64,000 nt of DNA from Promethearchaeia archaeon (GTDB taxonomy: Archaea > Asgardarchaeota > Lokiarchaeia > Sigyniarchaeales > SOKP01). Each line of letters opens with the position of its first letter. Position 1 is the stretch's first letter. Below are positions 27,195-36,974 of this stretch, piece after piece. The notes beneath the pieces were generated by a model. That model did no database searches and was not told the origin of the DNA. It saw only the letters and a program-made list of their open reading frames with translations. A program made the translations under genes and the position numbers. The stretch covers positions 1-64,000 of the forward strand of contig JAHQWK010000030.1 of the NCBI GenBank assembly GCA_029856145.1. Direction: 5' to 3'.

Positions 27195-30100
27195 TGGAGG
27201 GTTCAGTGTTAGTCATTGGAGGAGGTATAGCAGGAATTCAAATTTCTCTTGATCTCACCGAATTAGGATTTAAAGTTTATTTAGTGGAAAAATCACCTTC
27301 AATTGGAGGAAGAATGGCTCAATTGGATAAAACATTTCCAACATTAGATTGCTCTTTATGTATCTTAGCCCCAAAAATGGTTGAAGTGTTTCGGAATCCC
27401 AATATTGAATTGATGACTTACCATGAGGTTCTTCATATTGATGGTGAACCTGGTAATTTTACTGCCAAAATTCTAAAGAAACCTCGATATGTTGACGAGG
27501 AAAAATGTAAAGGTTGTGGTGATTGTGCTAATAAGTGTCCAAAAATTTTGGCTCCAAATCCTTTTGAAATGAATATTGGTAAAAGAAAATCTGTATATAT
27601 TCCTTTTCCTCAAGCGGTACCTCCTATCTACTTAATTGACTCAGAGATGTGTTTGTATTTACAAAAAGGAGTATGTCAAGTATGTAAAAAAGTATGCACT
27701 GCAGAAGCAATCGATTTTGAACAGAAACCTGAAGAATTTGACATTAAAGTTGGAGCTGTAGTGGTCGCAACTGGTTTTGAGATGCCTGCTGAAAACTTAT
27801 CTTCAAGATGGGGTTATAGATACGAAAATGTTGTAAGTGCTCTTGAATATGAAAGGATATTATGCGCATCTGGACCATTTGATGGGCATGTCATGAGATT
27901 AAGCGATGATAAAGAACCTGAGGTTATCGCTTTTGTTCAATGTGCAGGTTCAAGAGATCTTCATGAAAATGTACCTTTTTGTTCTAGCGTTTGTTGCACT
28001 TATACGGCAAAACAAGCAATAATAACCCAAGAACATTCGGATAATTCAGAATGTTATGTCTTTCGGCATGACATTCGTGCGTATGGTAAAAATTTCTATG
28101 AATTCACACAAAGAGCGCAAAAAGAATATGGAGTAAAATATTTTCAATCAAAAATAAGTACAATTAAAGAAGATCCTGATACTCAAGATCTATTCATACA
28201 TTATGAGGATTTAAAGACAGGTGAATTTAAAGATTTTCGTGCTAATTTGGTTGTTTTAGCATCACCCTTAGTTCCATCAAAAGGAGTTAAAGAATTAGGA
28301 TACTCTTTAGGAATTGAGTTAGATAAGTATAATTTTTTCCAAGAAAAGTCATATTTTGATAAATTAAAGTCTTCTAGAGATGGAGTTTTCTTATGTGGAT
28401 TTTGCCAAGGACCAATGGATATTCCAGAGACAGTTGCAGACGCTAGTGGAGTAGCAGCACAAATTGCTAATTTATTAAATTCCGTCAAATTTACTCAAAT
28501 GAAAGAGAAAGTATTTGATGTACCGGAAAAAGAAATTAAAATTACAGATGAACCAAGAATAGGAGTAATGGTTTGTCATTGTGGAATTAATATTGGAAAC
28601 TATGTAGATGTGCCAAGAGTAGTAGAATATGTTAAGGAATTACAAAATGTAGTGGTTTGTGAAGCAAATTTATACTCTTGTTCTTCTGATTCTCAAATAA
28701 GGATTAAGGAATTAATTGCTGAATATGATTTAAATCGGTTTATCGTAGCATCTTGCACTCCTAGGACCCACGAATCATTATTTCAAGAAACATGCCAAGA
28801 AGGAGGTCTGAACAAATATCTTTTTGAGCTTGTAAATATTCGAGATCAATGTTCCTGGGTTCACATGACAGAAAAAGAAGCAGCTACAGAAAAAGCTATA
28901 GATTTAATTAGGATGCATGTTGCTAAATCAAAATTATTAAAGCCACAAAAGGAAGATAAAGTTGACATTACACATACAGCATTAATTATTGGTGGGGGCG
29001 TTTCTGGTATGACCGCAGCGTTAAATATTGCTAATCAAGGATTTAAAGCATACCTTGTCGAAAAGGAAAGCGAATTAGGTGGAAACCTAAAATTTCTAAA
29101 TGTTTTGTATCCAGTTCATAAGAATGCCTTAGAATTTTTACGTGAATTAAAAGAGAAAATAGATAAAAACAACAATATTCAAGTATTCTTAAATGGTGGA
29201 ATTAAAAATATCAAAGGTTATGTTGGAAATTATGACGTAGTTATAAATGATTCAAATAACGAAATTCATGATGTAAAAATTGGAACAATAATAGTTGCTA
29301 CTGGAGGCCAAGAATTTAAACCATCAGGTCTTTTTGGGTATAATGATAAAAATAAGAATGTAATGACTCAATTGGAGTTAGAACAGAAATTACAAAATAA
29401 GGATCATTCATGGTTAGATCAAATTAATCGAGTAACAATAATTTTATGCGTAAATGCTAGACAAGATGAAGGTATAACCTACTGTTCTAATATCTGTTGT
29501 GCGAATTCAATAAAAAATGTTAGAATATTAAAAGAATTGAAGCCTGAATTAGAAATTGTTGTAATTTACAGAGATTTACAAATGGCTAAGAAAGAATTCG
29601 AGGAATACTATCGTGAACGTAGAAAGGACGCAATTTTTCTTAGATATGACTTAGAAAAGCTACCAGAAGTAAAAAAGAAAAAAGGTACTCCCGAAAAATT
29701 TCAGATAATAGTATTCGATACTAATTTAAAAGACAATCTTGAATTTGAAACAGATTTAATATTACTTTCGACACCCATGATTCCCGCAGATAATTTGAAA
29801 GAATTAGCAATGATGCTTAAAGTTCCATTAGATAAGAATGGTTTCTTCTTAGAAGCACATGTTAAATTACGACCTTTGGATTTTGCTACAGAAGGAATTT
29901 TCTTATGTGGATGTGCTCAATGGCCAAAGAATATTCAGGATTCAATTTCACAAGCTAATGGTGCTGCCGGTAGAGCAAGTAGGTTCCTAAGTGCAGATAA
30001 AATTACCACATCTGGATTAGTAGCTGAAGTCTCAGAAGAGAAATGCATTGGATGTGGAAAATGTGAAGATGTATGTCCTTATAAAGCAATAAGTCTCATA

Positions 30101-30295
30101 GAAATAATAAAAGAATTTGAGGATATCAGTATTAAAGTCAATAAATCTAATATCAATGCTGCTGTATGTAAAGGTTGTGGAACATGTGCTGCAACATGCC
30201 CCGTTGGAGCTATAATGGTAAAACATTATGATTTTGATCAAATTTCTACAATGATTGATTCCTACTTATTAGAAAAGGAGGAAGTTAAGAATTAG
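27194..30295 (+). CDS. hdrA: Double HdrA (fused HdrA-HdrA), cysteine version
   Basis: This 1033-residue sister of the gene at 22684 has the same modules: VIGGGIAGIQ, LDCSLC, CKGCGDCANKC, CQVCKKVCTAEAI, CHCGINIGNYVD near 460, a second FAD module with IIGGGVSGM, and C-terminal CIGCGKC/CKGCGTC ferredoxin. It overlaps the hdrD stop by one base and is followed by mvhD. The hdrD-hdrA-mvhD order repeats that at 13420-18179. Confidence 0.87.
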   Translation: MEGSVLVIGGGIAGIQISLDLTELGFKVYLVEKSPSIGGRMAQLDKTFPTLDCSLCILAPKMVEVFRNPNIELMTYHEVLHIDGEPGNFTAKILKKPRYVDEEKCKGCGDCANKCPKILAPNPFEMNIGKRKSVYIPFPQAVPPIYLIDSEMCLYLQKGVCQVCKKVCTAEAIDFEQKPEEFDIKVGAVVVATGFEMPAENLSSRWGYRYENVVSALEYERILCASGPFDGHVMRLSDDKEPEVIAFVQCAGSRDLHENVPFCSSVCCTYTAKQAIITQEHSDNSECYVFRHDIRAYGKNFYEFTQRAQKEYGVKYFQSKISTIKEDPDTQDLFIHYEDLKTGEFKDFRANLVVLASPLVPSKGVKELGYSLGIELDKYNFFQEKSYFDKLKSSRDGVFLCGFCQGPMDIPETVADASGVAAQIANLLNSVKFTQMKEKVFDVPEKEIKITDEPRIGVMVCHCGINIGNYVDVPRVVEYVKELQNVVVCEANLYSCSSDSQIRIKELIAEYDLNRFIVASCTPRTHESLFQETCQEGGLNKYLFELVNIRDQCSWVHMTEKEAATEKAIDLIRMHVAKSKLLKPQKEDKVDITHTALIIGGGVSGMTAALNIANQGFKAYLVEKESELGGNLKFLNVLYPVHKNALEFLRELKEKIDKNNNIQVFLNGGIKNIKGYVGNYDVVINDSNNEIHDVKIGTIIVATGGQEFKPSGLFGYNDKNKNVMTQLELEQKLQNKDHSWLDQINRVTIILCVNARQDEGITYCSNICCANSIKNVRILKELKPELEIVVIYRDLQMAKKEFEEYYRERRKDAIFLRYDLEKLPEVKKKKGTPEKFQIIVFDTNLKDNLEFETDLILLSTPMIPADNLKELAMMLKVPLDKNGFFLEAHVKLRPLDFATEGIFLCGCAQWPKNIQDSISQANGAAGRASRFLSADKITTSGLVAEVSEEKCIGCGKCEDVCPYKAISLIEIIKEFEDISIKVNKSNINAAVCKGCGTCAATCPVGAIMVKHYDFDQISTMIDSYLLEKEEVKN

Positions 30296-30311
30296 TTCTT
30301 AGGTGATAATC

Positions 30312-30746
30312 ATGTCGAAATCAAATAAGAAAGCAAAACAAGAAGGATTTGAACCCAACATTTTGGTTTTTTGTTGTAATTGGTGTAGCTATGCTGGAGC
30401 AGATTTAGCAGGGGTTTCACGATTTCAATATCCCCCCAATATCAGGATAATAAGGGTAATGTGTTCTGGACGAGTAGATCCTTCATTTGTGTTAAAAGCT
30501 TTAAAGAACGGTGTTGATGGAGTCCTTGTAAGTGGATGCCATATAGGCGATTGTCATTATATTACAGGAAATGAATATACACAGGAAAGATTTGAAAGAC
30601 TACATTCAATTTTAATAAAACAATTGGGAGTAGATCCTAAACGAGTACGACTAGAATGGGTAAGTGCGTCTGAAGGAAAGAGATTTGCTGAAGTAATAAC
30701 AGAATTTACTAATCAAATTAAAGAATTAGGGCCATTAAGACCTTAG
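30312..30746 (+). CDS. mvhD: MvhD-type [2Fe-2S] subunit, cysteine version
   Basis: The 144-residue protein is close to the one at 17748 (FCCNWCSYAGADLAG, VMCSGRVDP, GCHIGDCHY). AGGTGAT precedes ATG 30312, so the in-frame GTG 30303 is part of the Shine-Dalgarno. It is the last gene of the second Hdr cluster. Its 3' end overlaps the convergent small gene at 30735 by about 12 bp. Confidence 0.87.
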   Translation: MSKSNKKAKQEGFEPNILVFCCNWCSYAGADLAGVSRFQYPPNIRIIRVMCSGRVDPSFVLKALKNGVDGVLVSGCHIGDCHYITGNEYTQERFERLHSILIKQLGVDPKRVRLEWVSASEGKRFAEVITEFTNQIKELGPLRP

Positions 30747-30968
30747 TATTTCTAATGCTTCATTGATAGGTAAATGATTTAACTTAATTGCTTTATTATA
30801 ATGTTTTTTGCAAAACCATTCCGCGTTTGGTGGATGTCCTACGCCTCCAATTTTTTCCATTCTTTTTTCCCATTCTATATCAGATGGACGTTTCTTAAAG
30901 TATATCAACCCGCCATCATCCATATCCACTAATTTCTTATCACATATTCTACATATAGGGGGTTTCAT
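30735..30968 (-). CDS. Small Cys-rich protein, probable zinc binding
   Basis: The 77-residue protein has CRICDKKL near the N-terminus and a later CKKHYNKA, giving a CxxC plus CxxxH-like set that could hold one metal. It begins MKPPICRIC and has no membrane segment. I do not recognise the family. It converges with mvhD and overlaps it slightly. Confidence 0.6.
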   Translation of the reverse strand: MKPPICRICDKKLVDMDDGGLIYFKKRPSDIEWEKRMEKIGGVGHPPNAEWFCKKHYNKAIKLNHLPINEALEILRS

Positions 30969-31078
30969 AATATCAATTTTTTAAACATTTATTTAATATT
31001 TTATTATTGATAAAAGAAATTTAAATTAAATTATCTAATTTTTAAGTAATTTAAGTTAAATTTCATGAGTTGATCAAT

Positions 31079-31816
31079 ATGGAAAAAAAATATCAATTTA
31101 TCAATATTGAGAAGAAAGGTAAAATCTCAATAATTAAATTTAATCGCGCAGAAAAGAAAAATGCTTTAAGTGAAACTATGAGAGCAGAAATTATTGAAGC
31201 TTTAAATTCACTTAAAGATGAAAAAAGAGTTAAAGCTGTAATTTTTTATGGAGGAGAAGAATTCTTTTCCGCTGGATTTGATAGAGATGAAGTACAAGCA
31301 ATTGTACAAGGAAAGGGGGATTACCAGCAATTTATCGATTCTAATCATCTTTTTCATCAGACAATTTTTGAGTTTCCGAAATTATTAATTGCTGCCATCA
31401 ATGGGTATGCTCTAGCAGGAGCATTTGACCTTGCTGTTATTTGTCACCTTCGGGTTGCTTCAAAAGGTTCACTTTTTGGACATCCTGAGATAAGATTCGG
31501 TGCATGTCCTTTGTTTTTTCCCTATATGACACTTGTGGGGCGCGGAAAAGCTCTAGAACTTACATTAAATACAGGAAATCGAGAAACTTTTCTCACCGCT
31601 GATGAAGCTTATCGTTTGAACATTATAAATAAATTAGTTGAAAAAAGAGAGGTTTTAAATGAAGCAATTAATTTGGCAAAACAAATCACTCAATCACCTG
31701 AATATGTTATAAAACAATTGCTTCAAGTAAACAATATTTTCTTCGATCAAGTTAAAATATTTGACACTGAAATCAAAACCATCCTTAAAAGTATGAGTAC
31801 GTTATTAGGGATTTAA
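31079..31816 (+). CDS. Enoyl-CoA hydratase/isomerase family protein
   Basis: This 245-residue crotonase-fold protein has the oxyanion-hole segments FFSAGFDRDE and AINGYALAGAFDLAV. The usual catalytic glutamates are hard to place: GHPEIRFGACPLF has the glutamate of the second helix but the first position differs. Hydratase, isomerase or thioesterase activity are all possible. GAGTTGAT precedes ATG 31079; TTG 31070 lies inside that motif. It opens a small group of metabolic genes. Confidence 0.75.
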   Translation: MEKKYQFINIEKKGKISIIKFNRAEKKNALSETMRAEIIEALNSLKDEKRVKAVIFYGGEEFFSAGFDRDEVQAIVQGKGDYQQFIDSNHLFHQTIFEFPKLLIAAINGYALAGAFDLAVICHLRVASKGSLFGHPEIRFGACPLFFPYMTLVGRGKALELTLNTGNRETFLTADEAYRLNIINKLVEKREVLNEAINLAKQITQSPEYVIKQLLQVNNIFFDQVKIFDTEIKTILKSMSTLLGI

Positions 31817-31821
31817 ATTCC

Positions 31822-31835
31822 TTTTTTTTTACATT
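31822..31835 (+). terminator. Putative T-run terminator
   Basis: A run of eight T directly after the enoyl-CoA hydratase stop is consistent with archaeal T-tract termination. There is no supporting hairpin. Confidence 0.35.
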
Positions 31836-31916
31836 TTATTCCTAAATTTACAAAAAGTATATTATTTTTTTTAAATAAATGATATAAAAGAAGAAATATT
31901 TTGAGATGATTATTCT

Positions 31917-32900
31917 ATTAGAGCTGCTGTTATTGAAGATATCCAAAAATTAGTATATAAGGAGGATTATCCAAAACCTATTCCGGGTCCAGAGGAAGCC
32001 TTGGTTAAAGTTCATTACTGTGGAATTTGTGGAAGCGATATTACAAATTTCAAGTATAAAATGTATAATTTTCCATTAATAATGGGACATGAAATCACAG
32101 GTGTCGTTGAAGAAATTGGAGAAAATATTTCGAATGTAAAGGTGGGAGATAGAGTTATCTGTGTGAACGTATCACTTGATGTTAGCCAAGGTCAATTAAA
32201 AGGGATGGGTATGTTTCAAGATGGGGGTTTTGCTGAATATGTAAAAGTTCCAAAGATATCTTTATTTCCAATACCTGCAAATACTACAATTAAAGATGCT
32301 GTAATGGTAGAAACATTTGCATTAATAATGAGAGCTTTTAAACTTTCGAAAATTGAGAAAGGGGAAAATGTGCTTATTATTGGAGGCGGAAATGTTGGGT
32401 TAGCAGCTCTCAAGACATTATTAATTGAAAAAAGTCCTAATTATGTTGTTGTAGTTGAACCCAATGAGTTTTTAAGGAAAGAGGCTTTAGCAATGGGAGC
32501 AACTGATGCGGTTGGTACAAGTCGAGCTAAAGTAAAAAAGGCTACTAAAAAGCTTGGAACACCTAATTTTATATTTGATTGTGTTGGAAATGAAGAAACA
32601 ATATCTAATGCTGTCAATTTCATTAAAAAAGGCGGTACGATCCTACTAGAAGGAATTCATAAAGGAAGCATAACATTCCCTTTGTTTATGTTAAATTCTA
32701 AAGAGGTCACCTTGAAAGGATGTCTAGGTCATGATCGAGATGACATAATAGCTGCTATTGATTTGTTTGCTAAGAATAAAGTTGATGCTAATGAATTTAT
32801 TTCTGAAGTGATTCGTTTAGAAGATATGCAGAAAACATTTGAAAGATTTCTAAAACCGAGTGGTCGGAATTTTGTTAAAATTTTAGTCGATATCAAGTAA
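31917..32900 (+). CDS. Zinc-type medium-chain alcohol dehydrogenase
   Basis: Family features: HYCGICGSDI (catalytic Cys), GHEITGVVEEIG (GHE), and the cofactor loop IIGGGNVGLAA. The structural-zinc loop (four Cys) is absent. The family N-terminus (RAAVIEDIQKL...) is encoded upstream of the first TTG (32001), and a TGA stop lies just upstream at 31902. No ATG, GTG or TTG exists between them; ATT at 31917 follows GAGATGAT by 6 nt. This suggests an AUU start, or a sequence error. Likely substrates are threonine, polyols or other secondary alcohols; not determinable. Confidence 0.75.
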   Translation: MRAAVIEDIQKLVYKEDYPKPIPGPEEALVKVHYCGICGSDITNFKYKMYNFPLIMGHEITGVVEEIGENISNVKVGDRVICVNVSLDVSQGQLKGMGMFQDGGFAEYVKVPKISLFPIPANTTIKDAVMVETFALIMRAFKLSKIEKGENVLIIGGGNVGLAALKTLLIEKSPNYVVVVEPNEFLRKEALAMGATDAVGTSRAKVKKATKKLGTPNFIFDCVGNEETISNAVNFIKKGGTILLEGIHKGSITFPLFMLNSKEVTLKGCLGHDRDDIIAAIDLFAKNKVDANEFISEVIRLEDMQKTFERFLKPSGRNFVKILVDIK

Positions 32901-33038
32901 TTTTTTACTCGAAATTATCTTTTTTATGATTTTAATGTAATGATGAGAAAAGATATATAGATTAAAAAACAAGCAATTATTTCTGAAACTATTGCTTAAT
33001 ATACATATTATCAAGATTAACCTCTATGTAAGATCATC

Positions 33039-33995
33039 ATGTCATTTAAAGGGATACAGAACGCTTATAAGAGAATTAAATCACATGCTAACAAAACCCC
33101 AGTAATGACATCTAGCACGTTAAATAAAATAACAAATGCTAAAATCTATTTTAAGTGTGAAAACTTTCAGAAAGTAGGTGCTTTTAAGTTCCGCGGAGCT
33201 TTTAATGCATTAAGTATGCTTACAAATGATCAAAAGAAGCGTGGTGTTATAACACATTCCAGTGGAAATCATGCTCAAGCTGTTGCCTTAGCAGCATCAA
33301 TTTTAGGGATTGTTGCGACTATTGTAATGCCAAAAGGAGCCCCGAAGAACAAAATAAATGCAACAAAAGGATACAATGCTAAAATTGAATTTTGTGAGAA
33401 TACACTCGAAGCGAGAGTTCAAAAAACAGAAGATATAATAAAACAAAAGAAACGTATTTTAATTCATCCATATGATAATGATACTATTATTAATGGTCAA
33501 GGAACTGCGGCTTATGAATTAATTGAAGAGGTTAGTAAATTAGATATTGTCATTACTCCACTTGGAGGTGGAGGTTTATTAAGTGGGACAGTTATCGCTA
33601 CTAAAGGTTTATGTCCAAATGCAAGAGTTATTGGAGTTGAACCATCATTAGCAGATGATGCGCTTAGGTCACTTAAAGCGGGTTATATCATACCAAGTAC
33701 CTATCCAGATACTATAGCTGATGGTTTACGTACTTCTCTTTGTGAAAGAACATTCAATATCATTCGAAAAAATGTTGATGATATAATAACTGTTTCTGAA
33801 ATGGAGATAATCGAAGCAATGAGATTTCTCTGGGAGCGTATGAAGATTGTCGTAGAACCTTCAGGAGCAGTTCCATTAGCAGCTATATTATCAAAAAAAG
33901 TCTCAGTAGAAAGTAAAAAGATCGGAGTGATTTTGAGTGGTGGCAATATTGATGTTGAACCTTTCTTTCAATTATTAGAAAAAAAAATTGTATGA
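33039..33995 (+). CDS. PLP-dependent threonine/serine dehydratase or racemase family
   Basis: The 318-residue fold-type II PLP enzyme has the Schiff-base lysine in FKFRGAFNAL, SSGNHAQAVA for phosphate and cofactor contact, and the GGGGLLSG glycine loop. The length fits catabolic threonine dehydratase or serine racemase without an ACT regulatory domain. It makes 2-oxobutyrate or pyruvate plus ammonia, or interconverts serine enantiomers; sequence alone does not separate these. It is followed at once by the gene at 33999. Confidence 0.8.
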   Translation: MSFKGIQNAYKRIKSHANKTPVMTSSTLNKITNAKIYFKCENFQKVGAFKFRGAFNALSMLTNDQKKRGVITHSSGNHAQAVALAASILGIVATIVMPKGAPKNKINATKGYNAKIEFCENTLEARVQKTEDIIKQKKRILIHPYDNDTIINGQGTAAYELIEEVSKLDIVITPLGGGGLLSGTVIATKGLCPNARVIGVEPSLADDALRSLKAGYIIPSTYPDTIADGLRTSLCERTFNIIRKNVDDIITVSEMEIIEAMRFLWERMKIVVEPSGAVPLAAILSKKVSVESKKIGVILSGGNIDVEPFFQLLEKKIV

Positions 33996-33998
33996 ATT

Positions 33999-35273
33999 AT
34001 GTTAGACTCACTAAGTAAATTATTTAAAAACATAGAACTTTCTTGGATTGATTCAGTAGCTAATATTGATAGTTCTGATGAGTTTTCTGATCTTATCTCA
34101 ATATTTCCAAACTTAGAGAGAATTTTTCAAGACGCTCGAGAGAAAAATAGAGATGAAATTCAAAGAACAATAAGACACATATTTAGATCGTATAAAATTT
34201 TCTTTTTGATAAAAAGTGGAAAGTTCTCTCATGAAACTCTTTCACAAGAATCTATAACTAAAATCCGAGAAAAAGTTTTGAATCAACATTCTAAAAACCA
34301 GTTAATCATCCCAATAATTTTAATGTATCATGATATTGGAAGATATGTTGATAATAAAAAACATCCATATCATAGTTATAATCTTATATCACGCATGGAT
34401 TTGCTTGAACTATTTGAGCTTTCAGATATCGAGAAATTACTTATCAAAAATATAGTCCACTATCACTTACTTATTGCTACTATATATACCGGAGAATCTA
34501 CTTTTTATGGAATCTATTCACTATTTAATGATCCTGAATTCATTAAGCTCCTCTCATATGAAAATATCATTAACAGATTCATTGATCTCTTAGAAGTTTT
34601 TACATATATTGATATTCTTGGCTACTATTATACTAAAATCTTTGACCATTACATTAAGTATTATGATGAGATCAGTTCAAAATTGAAGATGATTTTGAGG
34701 TTTTTACCAGATAAAGAGTTGGCTTTAAAGAAAGCAAAAGAATATTCACATGAATGGTTAGAATGGAGGCTTGCAGGTGCCCTTAGAATATTCCAATTTG
34801 TTGAAACAAAACCACATTTAACCAAAGAATTTTATTACAATAAATTAAAAGAAAGTATAAAGGAATGTGGTAATCAACTACTCAGTGAACTCAATTGGGA
34901 TTCATTAAAAGATCAATATTTAACCCATTCTTATAAAATTCAAATGAGATATTCTCTAGCTTTGTTAATGATTCTAGCATTTGGGAGCTTTCAACGCATG
35001 GGATTAAAAATTAATACTGGTGTTTCATACAAATTAATTTTATTTTGGACTCTGCTTTCTAAAGAAGTAAAATCAAGATCCGGAAATAATTCTAAATCTC
35101 TATGGAACGTATTTTTAGAGGGCATACCTCATTGGTCAAAAATTGATAAATCATTTATTGAAAAAATAAATGAGGACAAGATCGAAATTATAATTCATAA
35201 CGCCAACCATGAATTTGATGAAACTAAAGGAGAATTTACCTTATACTTAGATTTTAATCAAGTTGCCAATTAA
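33999..35273 (+). CDS. HD-domain-like protein
   Basis: The 424-residue protein has a central segment with MYHDIGRYVDNKKHPYHSYN and later NIVHYHLLIAT, resembling the histidine/aspartate set of HD-type phosphohydrolases. The rest is helical and charged. Its start follows the preceding stop by 3 nt, so the two genes are probably co-transcribed. The substrate is unknown; a nucleotide or cyclic nucleotide is typical of the superfamily. Confidence 0.55.
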   Translation: MLDSLSKLFKNIELSWIDSVANIDSSDEFSDLISIFPNLERIFQDAREKNRDEIQRTIRHIFRSYKIFFLIKSGKFSHETLSQESITKIREKVLNQHSKNQLIIPIILMYHDIGRYVDNKKHPYHSYNLISRMDLLELFELSDIEKLLIKNIVHYHLLIATIYTGESTFYGIYSLFNDPEFIKLLSYENIINRFIDLLEVFTYIDILGYYYTKIFDHYIKYYDEISSKLKMILRFLPDKELALKKAKEYSHEWLEWRLAGALRIFQFVETKPHLTKEFYYNKLKESIKECGNQLLSELNWDSLKDQYLTHSYKIQMRYSLALLMILAFGSFQRMGLKINTGVSYKLILFWTLLSKEVKSRSGNNSKSLWNVFLEGIPHWSKIDKSFIEKINEDKIEIIIHNANHEFDETKGEFTLYLDFNQVAN

Positions 35274-35429
35274 ATCATCCAATTCTTCAAAGCTTTCCGA
35301 TTACACAAATTAATTAATTACATTTTCTTCAAACATTTTTTACTTTTTTTTCTAGTTAAACTTTTAGAATAAGAAGGATTTTTTTCACTTGAAAAAAGAA
35401 TAATTATTTTCTTTAGAACAACAATTGGA

Positions 35430-36479
35430 TTGGTTGCATTGTCGGATATATTTAATAGATCAGTGGAAAAAAACCCCTCTGAGTTTTTATGCGTTGTATA
35501 TGTCATGTTTTTCGATGAAAAACGTGGACAGGTACCTTTATTAATGTATCCTGACGACAGACTTAGAAACGATAAAAGATACATGCGACCAGTAAATTAT
35601 CATCCGGTCTGGTTTTTAGAGACTGAAGAACTTGATCACATTGATTTGGAATATAAAGGGTATGCATTTTTTGGGAAAAAATTTCTTGTAAAATCAGAAA
35701 GACCAAAACGTAGGGCTGGACTTGAGGAGGAAAGTCCAGAGACGATCGTTATTATTGTTTCTCTTCCTGTTGAAATAGAGATTTTTGGTGATGATCTCAT
35801 TAAAGTATTGACGGAAAAATTACGTGAGAACTTCGAAGATCAGGTATCTGACGTCATAGAAAGCGAGATTGCTTCTGAAACTGTGATAAAGACACCGAAA
35901 ATTCAAGAACGTATATCTAAAGGAACTAAAATTAAGGTATTTATGAGGGAATTAATTGACAAGACTATTAAAGGATATTTTTCAAAAACTATTGAAAAAA
36001 GATCTGAATCCCCTTCTCTTAAAAACCAAAAAGCAATTTCTTATTTCTCTCTAAAGGGTTTTGAGTTTTCTCCTCTTAGTAGTTTAAAAGGAGAAAGTGG
36101 ATTTGCTGATGTAGATCTTTTTGATCCTATAAAAAAAATAAGTGAAGAGCTTGCAACCAAACCTTTACTTTCAGTTACTAACATTAATTATATTGAGAAT
36201 AGCCAAGAACTTGAAATTACAGTTCAAAATAATATAGATAAGGAATTGAAAAATTTAGCTATAACAATAACACATATCAAAGATTATTTTGAAAAAGAAG
36301 TAATGCATCAAGAGGTTAACTTTTGGTTCCCTCAAGAGGAGCTCTTGTTTGTTACACCAATAGTTCCTCATATTGATGAATATTTGTTTTCTATTAAGAA
36401 AGAAGATGATAGTGGGAATGATCTAAAGGTCTTTACCCAAAGAATTGATTTAAAATTAATTAATAAAATAACAAGTTAA
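35430..36479 (+). CDS. Protein of unknown function with possible longin-like N-terminus
   Basis: The N-terminal ~110 residues alternate strands and helices (LCVVYVMFFDEKRGQVPLLM ... YAFFGKKFLVKSERPKRRAG ... ETIVIIVSLPVEIEIFGDDL) in a way that recalls longin/roadblock-type modules common in Asgard archaea. This is pattern-based only. The middle is helical and charged; the C-terminal ~90 residues look like an Ig-type beta domain. The start is uncertain: TTG 35430 or TTG 35439. It is followed almost directly by a GNAT gene. Confidence 0.5.
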   Translation: MVALSDIFNRSVEKNPSEFLCVVYVMFFDEKRGQVPLLMYPDDRLRNDKRYMRPVNYHPVWFLETEELDHIDLEYKGYAFFGKKFLVKSERPKRRAGLEEESPETIVIIVSLPVEIEIFGDDLIKVLTEKLRENFEDQVSDVIESEIASETVIKTPKIQERISKGTKIKVFMRELIDKTIKGYFSKTIEKRSESPSLKNQKAISYFSLKGFEFSPLSSLKGESGFADVDLFDPIKKISEELATKPLLSVTNINYIENSQELEITVQNNIDKELKNLAITITHIKDYFEKEVMHQEVNFWFPQEELLFVTPIVPHIDEYLFSIKKEDDSGNDLKVFTQRIDLKLINKITS

Positions 36480-36481
36480 AG

Positions 36482-36970
36482 ATGGAAAGTATAATGTCAA
36501 ATGATGAAATTAAAGAAGAAGATATTATAATCAGGAATTATCGTACTTCAGATTATCAAGTAACTTTAGAAATTTTAAAAGAGCTTCAGGATCAGTATGA
36601 TATCGGCTTTAGTGAACAACAATGGAGAGAATCTTCAGGATTAAGGCAATTTAAACCAAATCTAAAGCGAATCACATTAATTGCGGAATTAAAATCTACA
36701 GGTCAAGTTGTAAGTATGGGAATGGTTGAAGCAGTAAAAAATACACTTGGACGCTATATTGGTTATTTAGACAATTGGGCTACTAAAAAAGAATTTATTG
36801 GTAAAGGTATAGGTAAACTTTTAGCAGACAGAGCTACTCAAATTCTCGAGTCATGGGGTTGCGATTCTATCAGAATTAACCTTGCATATAAATCAACAAA
36901 AAAATTACTTGATGTTTTTGGTAAAGCAGGTTTTCAACCAATTATTACCATACTTGAAAAAAGGTTTTAG
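36482..36970 (+). CDS. GNAT-family N-acetyltransferase
   Basis: The 162-residue GNAT fold shows the acetyl-CoA-binding segment KEFIGKGIGKLLADRATQIL (Q/RxxGxG/A-like) and IRINLAYKSTKKLLDVFGKA at the C-terminus. GNAT enzymes acetylate amines on proteins or small molecules; the target is unknown. It starts 2 nt after the previous stop, so the two genes are likely in one operon. It converges with the tyrosine phenol-lyase gene. Confidence 0.78.
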   Translation: MESIMSNDEIKEEDIIIRNYRTSDYQVTLEILKELQDQYDIGFSEQQWRESSGLRQFKPNLKRITLIAELKSTGQVVSMGMVEAVKNTLGRYIGYLDNWATKKEFIGKGIGKLLADRATQILESWGCDSIRINLAYKSTKKLLDVFGKAGFQPIITILEKRF

Positions 36971-36974
36971 GTTA

